Assembly (NCBI GenBank): GCA_022376515.1
Contig: WTXI01000001.1
Location: 620,001-684,000 of the forward strand
Source of the DNA: Lactifluus volemus
Lineage: Eukaryota > Basidiomycota > Agaricomycetes > Russulales > Russulaceae
Direction: 5' to 3'
DNA: 64,000 nucleotides
In this document: positions 48,946 to 61,554 of the stretch, piece after piece
Numbering within the stretch: position 1 is the first letter of the stretch
How the letters are laid out: the number at the start of each line of letters is the position of its first letter
Position numbers and translations under genes: made by a program
The notes under the pieces: model-generated
The model's input: the letters and a program-made list of their open reading frames with translations, nothing else
Told to the model about the DNA's origin: nothing
Databases searched by the model: none

Positions 48946-49540
48946 ATAAACACGGTTCTGAATACTTCTCATCTGATGGGGTCGTTAATTGTCGGACTCG
49001 GTGTAATTTATGCATCGCGCGAGTCACCTAGTGTTATTGATCCTAATCGGGTATGGCATTGTGCGCCATTGATCCAAATAAGGGTAGGTGGGGCTGCCCC
49101 TCTCCTATCCTTGAGACAAAAAAGGCAGTCGTGGTATTTTGGTCCTTGTGATGCGACGCGATGTCACCTCGTCTTTGAGAAGCTAACGTGGTATATAATG
49201 GGACAATAGGATCATTCGAATGACAACGAACGTCTCTGATTTCCTTGAGACACTACCAACCCAACGCTACGCTCCACACAATTAGGAGCCCATATCCCGC
49301 ACGCTTCTGTTGCTACCCTCGTCGGGTTATATACCGTCTCTACCATTCGTCCCCTTGTCAGACTTTGCCTCACTCACATACCCACTCCACTTGCCTTTCG
49401 TCCATCGCACCACCGCCTCTAAGTTCTTGTTCACCCATTCGATCTCGAATCGCCGGTGAATAGCCAACTCCCTATCATAATCGACCAAGCTTGATTCCAC
49501 CGTTCATCCACCAATAATACCATACAAATACACACATATA
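48946..49540. other. Intergenic region
   Basis: No exon recognised. The last 150 bases before 49541 are C/T-rich, as in fungal promoters. Confidence 0.4.
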
Positions 49541-49768
49541 ATGGCGTTCCAATCCTACCCGACGATTCCCCCCAGTTCTGGGCCTGCGGGGTTTTTCCCA
49601 AACGGGCCGATCTCACCACACGCCTTCTCATCGATGCACACGTCGCCGCGTGATCAACACACGATGTTTGCATCGTTTGGAACATCGTATCAATCCGGAA
49701 AGCAGAAACAGGTGACCGGAGGAAGCTCATCCACTAACAAGGCCACGGGGAAGAAGCGACGGGCCTAA
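49541..49768 (+). CDS. Small basic protein, 75 residues, unknown
   Basis: A single uninterrupted frame from an ATG preceded by a long C/T-rich promoter-like stretch (49370-49480) and followed by an A/T-rich 3' flank. The N-terminal half is rich in Pro, Ser and Phe (FFPNGPISPHAFSSMH) and the C-terminus is basic, ending GKKRRA, which could serve as a nuclear localisation signal. There is no domain I know. Coding status rests on context and composition only. Confidence 0.45.
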   Translation: MAFQSYPTIPPSSGPAGFFPNGPISPHAFSSMHTSPRDQHTMFASFGTSYQSGKQKQVTGGSSSTNKATGKKRRA

Positions 49769-50546
49769 GGCAAATCTGGAAAAAGATCATGATGGTTGTT
49801 TCCTCCCCCCTGACATGGCCGTGGTCACCGTACAGTATAGAAAATAGTGTTTTACTTTTATGTATTCACGTTAGGCAAGGAGGTTCCTTTCATGGAGTGC
49901 CGGACACTCATCATTCGACATATTCATTGTATTTATAGCTACGACACTGTATATCTTCTTTATTTATCCCAACATATATTGTAGCTAAGTTGTCAGAGGA
50001 AGAGGGTGGGATAAAGTCCAACACCTTCAGGCCGTGTCCTGAAGAGGGGGACTTGAAGAAAGCATACACACTTGAATCACCTCTTCGAGGATGGCGCCCC
50101 GTAGGAAGTGATAGAGGTTAGAGACAGGGTTGACGCGATATTTAGTAACTGACAGTAAATAAACGGTGAGTAGGTGGCTGAATTGAGCCTTTAGGAAGAA
50201 AGACAAAGTTAGGACGGGGAACGAATGTAAACGGAGGGAGTCTGATTGCCATTGAAAAGAAGATAATTTTTGATGAGGGTCTCCCTCGGAATCCGAGGCG
50301 AAGAATCCCATTTCGGTTAATCCGGGCCCGCGATTTTGGTTCAGCTGCACTAGCACCTGCCTACAACTGCAACACAATAGATATTTACAGTAAGCTCAGG
50401 ATCGAGAGTAGTCATGGCGTAGTACAAGTGCCCGTTCAGAGTGGTCGCGTACAGATTGGCTACCCGCACCCATCGGGCCACCGAGATGAGGCGTGTCTCA
50501 AAGGCGGCCCGGGGAGCCTTGTGCGGCTCTTCTTTGCAAAACTGCC
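49769..50546. other. Intergenic region
   Basis: About 780 bases with no recognisable exon. Open frames on both strands lack motifs. Probably 3' UTR of the small gene and promoter of the ING gene. Confidence 0.4.
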
Positions 50547-52171
50547 ATGGCCACGACGAGCGACCCCGCAGCGTTGTCTACGGCTTATTCTCTTTCACTC
50601 CTCTCAGAATATACACAGAATCTAGACTCTCTTCCTGCAGATGTCTCGCGCCAATTCGCTGACCTTCGCGAGCTCGATGCCGTCCTCTCCGCCTCCGTCC
50701 ATGCCCTGACCTCCAAAATCAACCGCCTCATTGACATGATCGAAACAAACTCGTCTCCAAAGGAACAGCGCATATGGCTCCTCGTAGAGATCGCTGAAGA
50801 GGCCAGCGTCTCAAGCTCGGAGGCGAGGACAAGATTCGCGTCGCTGCCCAGGTAGCGGACGGCCTCAAGGCCCAGAACGAAAATATGACATCCCTCCTCC
50901 TCCATATCCCCGGTTTCAACCCGTCCATCCTTTCCCGACACACCGTCTACCCGCACATATCCCCCCGCTCCTATGCCCCCATCTCGATGTACGAGAACAA
51001 TCGTCGACGACGCGGCGCCTTACTCGCGGGTACAGCCGACCCATCGAATTCATCAAACAAGAGAAGACGCGCTGCACGGGAGGACGACGTCGATCCTGTT
51101 GGGGGGAAAACGCCGAGAAGAGAAAGGAATCCAGACGCCAACAATTCGCGGTCACGAAATGGCGCTCGCTCGAGAAAGTTCGTGAAAATTCTTCGTTTGT
51201 TCTTTCTTTCCCTCTTTTCCCTTCTCCCAAAAACCTTTTCCTGACAGAAAAATCTAATCGTCCATAGAACCGATCGTGCGGGCTCACCCACAGAGTCCCT
51301 TCTCTCCGTCACCTCCCACCAGCAAACCAACACCATCTCTGCCCCAGCTACCTTTCCCGCCCCTCCACGGCCATCAAACTCGCGCAACCCAGCCGCAAAA
51401 CGGCGATCTCGTCCTACCGCAACGTCCGCGACGCCGATGACTGATGCGGGGATCGGTCTGCCGCCACCGTCCTCCACCGCGACGGGTGCGGCGGACCCAT
51501 CGGCGGTGTCAGGAACGAGCGGACACGCTTCGCACGTCACGCCGTATGCTCCGGCTATCTCCGGAGTCGGTAGCTGGTCCGGTCCCATTCATGCACAACT
51601 GGAGGGCCCCGGGATGCCCGTTGCGCGCTCGATGGTCACTCATTCTGCTATCTTGACTGGCCCTGGCGTTGATGGCGGTAACGCCAGCGTCGGTGCTGGC
51701 ACTGGTGCCGGGGGTGCTGGCGGTACCCCGATGGACGCGGGTGACGGCGCCGATGATGGTGGCGAGGCCGACGACGGGCGTTTATACTGTTGGTGTCAGG
51801 TGGGGAGTTATGGAGACATGGTAGCGTGCGACGACAATGAATGCGAACGAGAATGGGTAAGTCTTCTCCTCTCTCTTACTCTTAAACTCCCGAATCGGTT
51901 GCCCTTCTCATTCATTTTGGTTGGGGGTTTTGCGCTTGTGCGTGGGCGTGTGATAACATGCTGACTTGATCATTTTGTCCCTTCTCGTCCATCACAGTTC
52001 CATTTGGGCTGCATTGGACTCGATGTGGCCCCGGAGGGCGTGTGGTTTTGCGAGGCGTGCAGAGCCAAGCCCAAGAATCGACGCAAGTTGGCGCGCGCGG
52101 CCGCTTCGGGCGGGGGCAACCGCCGTTCGAACGGGAATCCTCGCTCGGCGCGTGCACCGTCTACGGCTTGA
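50547..52171 (+). CDS. ING-family PHD finger protein, frame break
   Basis: Reads H3K4 methylation for a histone acetyltransferase or deacetylase complex (Yng/Pho23 type). The N-terminal ING helices are seen (SEYTQNLDSLPADVSRQFAD, then VHALTSKINRLIDMIE and KIRVAAQVADGLKAQNENM), then a long basic and Ser/Ala/Gly-rich linker, then the PHD finger: YCWCQVGSYGDMVACDDNEC-EREW joined over an intron to FHLGCIGLDVAPEGVWFC-EAC, with all zinc ligands. The C-terminus is basic. One base seems missing at about 50803, where WLLVEIAEEA should run into QRLKLGGEDK. Introns start at 51178 and 51856. Which complex it serves is not decidable. Confidence 0.88.
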
Positions 52172-52397
52172 CTTGGGGTTTCATGTGTTTTTTTTATTGT
52201 ATTTCTTGTTTTACCTTTTCCTCTCCTATTATTATCTGCAGTATCGCTTCTCGCATTTCTTGGCCTTGTACCACGATCACCATCTCGGACCAAAATGAAC
52301 ATATGTTATATAGTTTATGGGGGGGGAGGTGGCAAGCAGGGAATAAGGACGAGATGTTAATGTGGATCTGGTGTCAAAAAGATGTAAAAAGCTACTG

Positions 52398-54828
52398 TCA
52401 GCGCCGCTTCGGATCCCGTCGATTAATGTCATCGCTGGGTGAGCGGTCCCTCCGCTTTCTACACGCGCGGAAATTAAATAAAAATAAAAATTAAGAATAG
52501 AGTGAGTGATGCATCAAGTGAGGACTTACCGGCCGGTGCGATCGTCATTGTCCATGACGGGGGTAGTACTGCCTCGGTCGATCACTCCTCCAAAGCCCGC
52601 ACCTCCCCCACCGCCTCCACCGTAGTCCAAACCATCGACGGCTTGTGCGTTATTGTCCCGGTCCTTGTACTTATTTTGATTCCGCGGTCCGGTAGGCACG
52701 TTGGGTGGGAGCGGAGAGGCAGGTCTCGCAGGTGGGGTTGGGTGACCGCCTAACATATTTTGCCCGTTTTCCCGATCAGTAATCGTAAATTAAACGGGGT
52801 GTTTCAAAGCAAACAAAAAAGGGCTCACCTCTCCCTCGAAGCATGTACCCACCCCTTCCCCGCGCATCATACCACGTGGGCCACGGAAAGGTCCCTGCGG
52901 TATACCGCGAGAAGGGCCCACAGGCGGCGATGGGGTGACGGGAGTATCCATGTTCTGATACATGTGTTGCTGTTGCTGCATCTGTTGCTGCTGCTGCTGT
53001 TGGAGCTGTTGCGGCTGCATCTGTTGCTGCTGGAGCTGCTGTTGCTGTTGCTGCAATTGTTGTTGTTGCTGCTGCTGCATCTGTTGGATCCCGCTCTGAT
53101 CCTGCGTTCGTTCGTCATAGTCTGTCTATGGGTCGTGGGTATGACATTTTATCGGCACACACCTGAATGCCATACTCTGGCATGCCCATGGCCACTCCCA
53201 TGCCGGCCTGCGGACCAAAGCCATCCACAGCCGCTGCAAGCTGGTCCGGAATGGGTCCGCCTTGGCCCTGCTGTGGCGCGCCAACGCCAACGCCGACACC
53301 GACACCGACACCGACGCCATCCAAAGCCATCTCACCGCCCATGCCAGCCATCATGGGATTCATCATTTGCGGTCCCATGTTCATGTTGCCCATTTCGGGT
53401 GCCATCATGGGATTCATGGCAGGCTGCATCATCGGCGCTCCGCCGTTGGCCATCATGGCTGTTGCGCCGGTCATAACCATCGTACGAAGCTCCGGAGGAA
53501 GTTGACTGAGCTGGTCCTCAGGCATCCCGGAGAAGTTCTGTACTCGTGATGAGCTCACTGTCATGGGATATGTTCTATTGAGGAAGAATGCGCACCAAGA
53601 CATTAGTCTTCAAGACAGCCGCGAGGTCGCCAAGCTCACGCCGCCGGTAACAATAAGCCTCCCAACTGATCTCGTCGAATCCATAGTTGAACCAGTCGCT
53701 GATATCCGAGCCCGGCCGTCGCCATGCCTTGTCCGTGAGTGCTGCTAAGTCTACCTCGAAGACTGGGCGACCCTCCAGCATCCCTGTTGCTGTCGGGTCG
53801 ATCGCGGGATGCGAGGGTGGCGCAGTGACAGGTGGAAGTGTCATTGGGTCGGGACCATCTTCGTTGGCATCGGGCACAGGAGATGCTGTGGCAGCAACGA
53901 TGGGAGTGGTAGCGTTGGGATTGGTGAAAGACCTGGAAGTTGGAGTACTCGTCACGGAAGGTTGAACCGGTGGGGGTTTGGCGGGACCACCTCGTTCACG
54001 GGGAGTGTATTCGGTTGTTAATGATGGTCCGGGTGGGGGAGCTATGCCCGACATCTTAGTAGACCGACGTGAGATAAAACAAGCAAGGCAAACCTTTATG
54101 GGGTGTGGACGAGCTCGCGTTACGGGGCAAGGGCCTGCTTGGCCTGCGAAAGGATGAGCGAGATACAAACAACAAACGCAGGTTGCACACCGCAAGTCAA
54201 GACTTCGGTTTGCAGGCTCCATGATAAATTCGATATCCTATGCTTCAAATATCAAAATCGAACACATATGCAGGACAAAGGGGAACTCGCCTCGTCACTC
54301 TCTTCAGCTGCTTCGCTGCCATCCTCTGTCACCGCTTCGGCCTCTGCATCTGCCTCCGCATCGGCATCGATGTCCTCTCCGCCTTGTCCGCTGTCGTTGG
54401 TCTGGGAGACAGAAGCGGTTTCGTCTGCAGGAGGACGAATTGGTGGGAAGAGGTCATAGTCTGCTTGCTCTGGGTTTCCAAACGGAATGCTGCTATAGAG
54501 TGAAAGTAAGAGCGTGTACGGCGAGGCTGACGTTGCTTGAACTCACTCATCCGGTTCAACTGACGCGCACACGACGAAGAAAGTGAGCAAAAAGTCGATT
54601 ATATTACGTTGAGACGAGTAGAATACAAGAGGCGCGAGACGAGGCCACGGAGCAGAAGAAGAAAGTCTCACCAGTTGAGGGTAGAGAGGCCAGGACGGGC
54701 ACGTTTGAGAGAGAAGACTGTTTGAGCTCTGAGTCGCCATAAAGAAACTCGTCGTCGTCATCCCTAAGGATTAAACCTTTTAGTCAGAAAAGTTGTTTGA
54801 CAATTCGACGACTACCGGTTACACACAT
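52398..54828 (-). CDS. FIP1: Pre-mRNA polyadenylation factor FIP1
   Basis: Links poly(A) polymerase to the cleavage and polyadenylation factor. The start codon is split: AT at 54828-54827, intron 54764-54826, then G at 54763 followed by DDDDEFLYGDSEL. Further blocks: FGNPEQADYDLFPPIRPP, a long acidic run, then DIEFIMEPANRSLDLR after a GC-AG intron (54238-54290), and the FIP1 core EGRPVFEVDLAALTDKAWRR, SDISDWFNYGFDEISWEAY. Then come a Met/Gly/Pro-rich part with a GV repeat, a polyglutamine tract, KYKDRDNNAQAVDGLDYGGG, and a basic end RKRRDRSPSDDINRRDPKRR in a last exon ending at 52398. The joins between 54200 and 54055 are not resolved. FIP1 identity is firm. Confidence 0.88.
52960..53092 (-). 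repeat. Polyglutamine-coding CAG/CAA tract in FIP1
   Basis: About 40 residues, mostly Gln with interspersed Leu and Met, encoded by CAG and CAA triplets on the minus strand. Nearby at 53281-53318 a short GTCGGT-type repeat encodes six Gly-Val pairs. Confidence 0.85.
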
Positions 54829-54929
54829 TTTTTTCCAATCCAACAACAAACAAAACGACTTTGCAACTTTCGAAAAAGACAGTCACATTAATTAACTTAT
54901 TATTCGCACTCCGAATTTAATTTTAATAT

Positions 54930-55775
54930 TTATTTAATATTGGCCTCCTCCTCTAGGCTTTTCTTCAAGCCCTCCAGCGTCCGTGCCAGTTTTCCACCAC
55001 TTGCTTCGCTCAACAACGCAGCGAGCTGTGCCCCAGGACTGCTCAACAGTCCAACAATTTCAGCGTGCAGCGTGCCCAGCGTCGGCAATTTCGCAATTTG
55101 TTTAACACCTTCCGCTTTGAACACCCGACCTTCGATGAGCGCGCCCATGAGTGTCAGCTCGGGTTTATGTATCTTGCGCATCCGTTTCACGCGTCGACCT
55201 GGGTTCGGAGGGTCCTGAGCTTCGAGTGCGGCCGCTTGCTTCAATTCCTCTGCAGTTGGAGATCTGGGTTTCGGCACGCTGCGTTCCAGCGCGCGAAGGA
55301 TGGCCTGAAGCTGTGGTGGGTTGAAAACGGGGAGAGACAGAACGGCCAGGCCGCTTTGCACAGTTTGCGCGATTTCTTCACTCGTCCTGGCGTCAAGGGG
55401 CGCAAAGTCGCGGAGCGCGACACCGAAAAGAGAAGTCCGGATAACGCTCAGCGTCGGAAGTGTTGGCGTGGGTGATAATTGCAACGGGTTCGGGCCCGGG
55501 TTCATGAGGGAAGGTAGTGGCGTAGCATGACGTGAAGCAGCCTGCGCGATCTCCTTGCGCAGTTTTATGAGTCTAGGGACGGAAAACTTGTTATGCTGTA
55601 GGAAGATGAGAGGCGACTGAGCAGCCGACTCGAGAAGACGGAGGTATTGGTAATAGAGGAATGTTTTCTTTTCCGAATAGACACGAGGACTGGGCTTTTT
55701 CTCGTACACCCGTGGTGGTTTGACTGAGAGAGAGTAATGACGGGCGTGCTGCCCAAGGCGTTTCGGTAGGTACAT
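54930..55775 (-). CDS. MRPL10: Mitochondrial large-subunit ribosomal protein uL10m
   Basis: Stalk-base protein of the mitochondrial ribosome. One exon of 281 residues from the ATG at 55775. The N-terminus (MYLPKRLGQHARHYSL) is basic and suits mitochondrial import. The uL10 core is seen as YYQYLRLLESAAQSPLIFLQ, HNKFSVPRLIKLRKEI, IRTSLFGVALRDF, then the later LTLMGALIEGRVFKAEGV, IAKLPTLGTLHAEIVGLLS and a C-terminal Ala/Leu/Glu-rich helix. The start lies only 2 nt after the stop codon of the upstream gene on the same strand. An in-frame upstream extension exists but overlaps that gene and has no good start. Confidence 0.85.
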   Translation of the reverse strand: MYLPKRLGQHARHYSLSVKPPRVYEKKPSPRVYSEKKTFLYYQYLRLLESAAQSPLIFLQHNKFSVPRLIKLRKEIAQAASRHATPLPSLMNPGPNPLQLSPTPTLPTLSVIRTSLFGVALRDFAPLDARTSEEIAQTVQSGLAVLSLPVFNPPQLQAILRALERSVPKPRSPTAEELKQAAALEAQDPPNPGRRVKRMRKIHKPELTLMGALIEGRVFKAEGVKQIAKLPTLGTLHAEIVGLLSSPGAQLAALLSEASGGKLARTLEGLKKSLEEEANIK

Positions 55776-55777
55776 GA

Positions 55778-56836
55778 TCAACCAAGTAATTCCAACTCCG
55801 AATCTTTTAGGAAGAATTCCCAAGTACGATCCTCTCCTCCTTCACCCGTCGTTCCTTGCCCATTCGCTCTTTCTCCCTTCGTCATCCGATGTTCGTAGCC
55901 TTTCCAGTCACATCTATTAAATTTGAATGACCGAAGTATCCTGTAATGTGGGTTGGGCAGATCAATAGATGTGCGAGGAGGAGGGGGATTCTTTGCTAGC
56001 TTTGGCACGTCCCTGTGTGAAATAGAAATCAGTACATTTCGCTGGAAGCAGAGACGGTATGTCGCCTACCACGCAGTGTAAGGCGGGACATTGCGCAACG
56101 TTATGAGAATAGTCCCTCTAGCCGACCGTCCGCTGACACCACATCATCCGCGTGTCCCTCATCCTCATCATCGTCCTCCTCGGGACGCTTTCGCGACGGC
56201 TGTAACTGTGGAACAGGTCCGAGAACCAAGAACCTGGCCGCAGAGCGAAGAAAACCAAGGATGAGGACCTGATTAGACAAGATATTCCTGTCCTGATCTG
56301 TAATTCCCTTCCCTTGCGGGCCCTTTCTCCCATCAGCGCTTGCCATCCGATTCGGTTGAAGCGTACTCACCAGCATGAGGGAAATTCCAGACGATGCGAT
56401 CGAACGTCCTCCCTTTGAGCGCAGAGGTTTTCTCTAGCTTGGTGGCATCCACCCCGAACAACACCTGAGCACCCTTCTCTCGAAGCACCCGGACGAATGC
56501 CTCCGCGTCCGGGTACTTTGCATAGCACTCCTCCTCTGTATCATACGCAGTAGCAGTAACGTTTGCGGGGGGAAGATGTTCCAACGGTGTCGGTGGATGT
56601 CGCAATAAAGCTACGGCAAAAGAAAAGTTGCCCTCTCCAATGAGGAGTATGTTATCCGACACTTTGAACGGGATTGTGCATCGCTGTGGGTTTCGAGTCT
56701 TGGCTTTGGCCTTGGCCTTTGCTCCTCTGCTATCAAATGCTTGTGTAGCAGCACTCTCTATTTTTTTTCTCTCCTTGAGCCTAGCTTGAGTGGACAAAAG
56801 GGCAGCTTTGAGTGATGTTTTCTTGCCCTTGACCAT
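55778..56836 (-). CDS. BMT5-like 25S rRNA uridine methyltransferase
   Basis: Family (DUF2431) that methylates N3 of a uridine in 25S rRNA in the nucleolus. Exons 56836-56371, 56312-56070 and 56012-55778. Seen: basic start MVKGKKTSLKAALL, the SAM-binding motif ILLIGEGNFSFAVALLRH, YDTEEECYAKYP, GVDATKLEKTSALKGRTFDR, IVWNFPHAGKGITDQDRNI, ILITLRNVPPYTAWDVPKLA, and the end DRTWEFFLKD. The Asn-Phe-Pro-His block is the family hallmark. At about 56121 one base appears missing between VVSADGR and ARGTILITLR. Its stop at 55778-55780 nearly touches the uL10m start. Confidence 0.86.
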
Positions 56837-56966
56837 AGCAGGGATAACACGTTTTCAAATAAATAAGCCACGTTTACTCTGCTGTAGCTTTATTACTGTA
56901 TCTCTTTCATCTCACCAGTCGCACTCCCGCTCCTTCCCTTGTACCGCTTTTCACCCACACAGCGTC
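56837..56966. promoter_or_regulatory. 130-bp divergent promoter (BMT5-like / RAMP4)
   Basis: Start codons face away from each other at this distance. The RAMP4 side is C/T-rich. No TATA element that I can defend. Confidence 0.45.
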
Positions 56967-57277
56967 ATGGTGTGCACTAGGTTTATTTATCTTTAGTGGT
57001 TCTTCCTGACCAGGAATTTACAGTCGACTACCTCACGCGAAATCCGTCAACGAAACGAGCAATTCAGCAACAAGGCTCGTGCCGGTAAAAACCCAGTAAA
57101 TGTCTCTCGCAAGGAGAAATTAGCAAAACAGTCGCCTATCGGGCTCTGGGCCCTCGGCGCCATTCTCTTCGTTGTCGTTGGAGGAGGTGAGCCTCTCATT
57201 TCTCGCATTGTCCTATTCTATTCACACTTTGGTCACCCACAGTTTTCTTTGAAGCCATTAGACTTATCTTCCTTTGA
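56967..57277 (+). CDS. YSY6: RAMP4/SERP1-like ER membrane protein
   Basis: Small tail-anchored protein near the Sec61 translocon that helps protect membrane proteins under ER stress. Exons 56967-56969 (only the ATG), 57024-57186 and 57243-57277 give 66 residues, the family size. Seen: STTSREIRQRNEQFSNKARA, GKNPVNVSRKEKLAKQSPIG, and the C-terminal membrane anchor GLWALGAILFVVVGGVFFEA. The first coding exon is one codon long, which is fixed by phase and by the lack of any other suitable ATG. Convergent with the RBBP4/MSI1 gene 170 bases downstream. Confidence 0.88.
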
Positions 57278-57445
57278 CGAGCACGAGACACATATATCGT
57301 ATCTACACCACGAGCTATGCGCGCCGGTGACGCATTTGACCCCGCCCTTCACTATGTATATGGTTTGCCCCGCGATCGAAGTATCTGCTATCGCGTTCTC
57401 TACAAGCACACTCCTTCGTTTAGCAAGCGATATCCTTCCACAATG

Positions 57446-59381
<1,936 letters not shown>

Positions 59382-59941
59382 GTGGCTTTGATAGAGAATC
59401 AAACGATAACAAAGACCCAGACGCGACGCGCCCAAGCCAGTTACACTCAGACACGCGCCTGTTCGTCACTGAATACCTTTCTCACGCTTTCCATCACAGC
59501 TTAGAGAGTGGTCGCCTTCCAGTTCCCTGTGCACGGATGCACACCATGTTACGAATCCCGTAGCGCATTGCTTGTTTTTCTACAACGCCTTCTCAATCCA
59601 ACAGTCACTTTAGCTCGCAGTATCGCTAGGTGTCTTAGCCCTCTTGTGTTCAACAGGTCGTGTTTCTTACTCGGTACGGCTGCCACTATTCTGCGACTGC
59701 CACGACCACGGTCCTTTCAATGGCTTGGCGTCCACACCGAGACAATACACGCGCCACACTCGGCTACCGCTATTAAACCGAACGGAGCGGCTGATAGCTC
59801 GGCTTTTACCTCTTTTCCTGGCCATCGATAGATTCGATACCCCACCATTGCCCTCGCAGTCGTTCGTCGTCCCAAGGACGTAAAAGTACTTTTTTTTCTT
59901 CCCCACCCACCTCCCCTCCTTGACCATTCTTTCGCGAGGCC
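59382..59941. other. Divergent intergenic region
   Basis: Promoter space between MSI1 (minus) and the gene at 59942 (plus). Several open frames but no motif. C/T-rich just before 59942. Confidence 0.4.
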
Positions 59942-60576
59942 ATGTCCATACCACGACAAATACGACAAAACAACCTGCCCGGAAAGCCGCGTCAGCGCAG
60001 ACCGCTTCCCAACCTCCCACCGCCAGTGCCTATCCCCCGCGAGATTGCGCCGGGCATCTTTTTTGTCAATCCGAGCGGCGGCGGCGGCGGAGGAGGTAGC
60101 AAGGACAAGAAGGACGCTCCGCCTCCTCTGCTTTGGAACCAGATGCTAGCCAATCTCAAGATTACGCACGCCATTGTGGCACGCGGGACCGCTTCCTCTT
60201 CGTGCGCGGGATTGAAAGCACTCTTCGTCGGCCCATATGACCCGCTTTCCAAAATCGTCGCGTGGATGCGCGCCGTTCGACGACTTGGCGCGCGCATCAT
60301 CGTCAGCGACATTGCTGTTGTCGCAGGGTATCTCGTCGTCGAACAAGGTCTTCAACCACGCATCGCCTGGCTGCGGGTGGCTCGAGTATACCACCCATCG
60401 GCGACCCATTGTTAGATCGGCTGCATGCACTCGCGCGTGCGCAAACCGAGAAGAGAAAAGAGAACGAGCCCGAGCACATATCCGAATGCATTCCTGGTGG
60501 CGAGTTTGCGCGATACAAGGCACGCGATAAAACACAGGCAGAATCTCGGCTCAAGCATGTGTCTGTATCTGTCTAG
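59942..60576 (+). CDS. Unknown protein, Pro- and Gly-rich N-terminus
   Basis: The frame from 59942 starts MSIPRQIRQNNLPGKPRQRR, then LPNLPPPVPIPREIAPGIFF and a run of seven Gly. A second convincing stretch (GGSSIPPIGDPLLDRL and later NEPEHISECIPGGEF, ending at 60576) lies in another frame. The two must be joined by an intron or a missing base somewhere between 60230 and 60370, which I could not fix. I recognise no domain. No signal peptide or membrane segment is certain. Confidence 0.4.
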
Positions 60577-60787
60577 CTTGTAAACTAATTTTTCGGGGGA
60601 TGCTAGCGAATGAATTCCTGTACAGAACAGTAATGAATGTTGTTTCAGTCTATTGATGAACGCGAGCGAATCATTTGACTCCACAACCATGAGGATGAGT
60701 GTCCAGGAACCCCGATGGGGACGGGCTAGTTCTATATTATTACGATAACACCCTCTGGGCACACAAATAGATACGCTGTACGCGCGT

Positions 60788-61321
60788 CTAGGATGATTCC
60801 CACTTTGCAATCAACTTTTCAAGATCAAACCGAGGATCTTCTGGGTCTGTGACAACTGCAGGTGCGAGCACATCAGTAAGCAGCAAATGAAACAGGGAGA
60901 AAGCGTCTCTCTGAAACGCGAAATAATCAAGCGACTCAAAACAGGTCGTTCGTTGTTTGTGCAGCGTAATCATATTAAATGCGGATGGCCTCGGACAACG
61001 GGGCCACATGACGCGGGGGTGGGTGTGCAAGAGATGAAAAGCGACGTGACTCACCACCGTCCTTGTCACCTGCCTGTTTTTTCTTCCATGCCTCCTTCGC
61101 CTGCACGATTAGCGCTTCTCGTTCGTGCTTGGCATGGTGTGCTTTGTCCGTGTCATGCGCGTTCTGTAGCGTTCGACGATGGTAGATGCCATAAAAGACC
61201 CCCGAGAGGAGCGCAGTATACCGGACGACCTGCAGTTACGTAGAAGTTAGCCATCGCATAGAAACCGAGCAGAAACCGAGGAAAAAGGCGCTGTCCGCAC
61301 ATTGATAGTGGAAGAAACCAT
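60788..61321 (-). CDS. TIM11: ATP synthase subunit e, mitochondrial
   Basis: Small inner-membrane subunit needed for ATP synthase dimers and cristae shape. Exons 61321-61301, 61229-61055 and 60855-60788 give 87 residues, normal for the family. Seen: MVSSTINVVRYTALLSGVFY with the membrane segment, the GxxxG-related part GVFYGIYHRRTLQ, a charged coiled helix AHHAKHEREALIVQAKEAWK, and the end DPRFDLEKLIAKWESS. Frame intact. Confidence 0.88.
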
Positions 61322-61554
61322 GGTACCACCCAATTTTACGCGACCGAGGACGGGGCGGACTGGGGATACTCTCTACGCAAAAATGAGGGGCTGTGTGATA
61401 AAAAAACGTTATTAAGTCAGTCTGCCAATGAAGTAAATTGAGAGAAAGTGCTGACTTGAGGGGATGTAAGAGGTGGTCACGGAGAATTTCGGTGTCGCTC
61501 AGTGAGCCAGCAAGTTAGCTTAGGTAATTTATCCAGACTCTGTGCAACACCATC

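Noticed and set aside
59992..60312. Minus-strand Pro/Gly-rich gene opposite 59942
   Set aside because: Low-complexity reflection of the GGC run; the plus-strand reading has a better start and composition.
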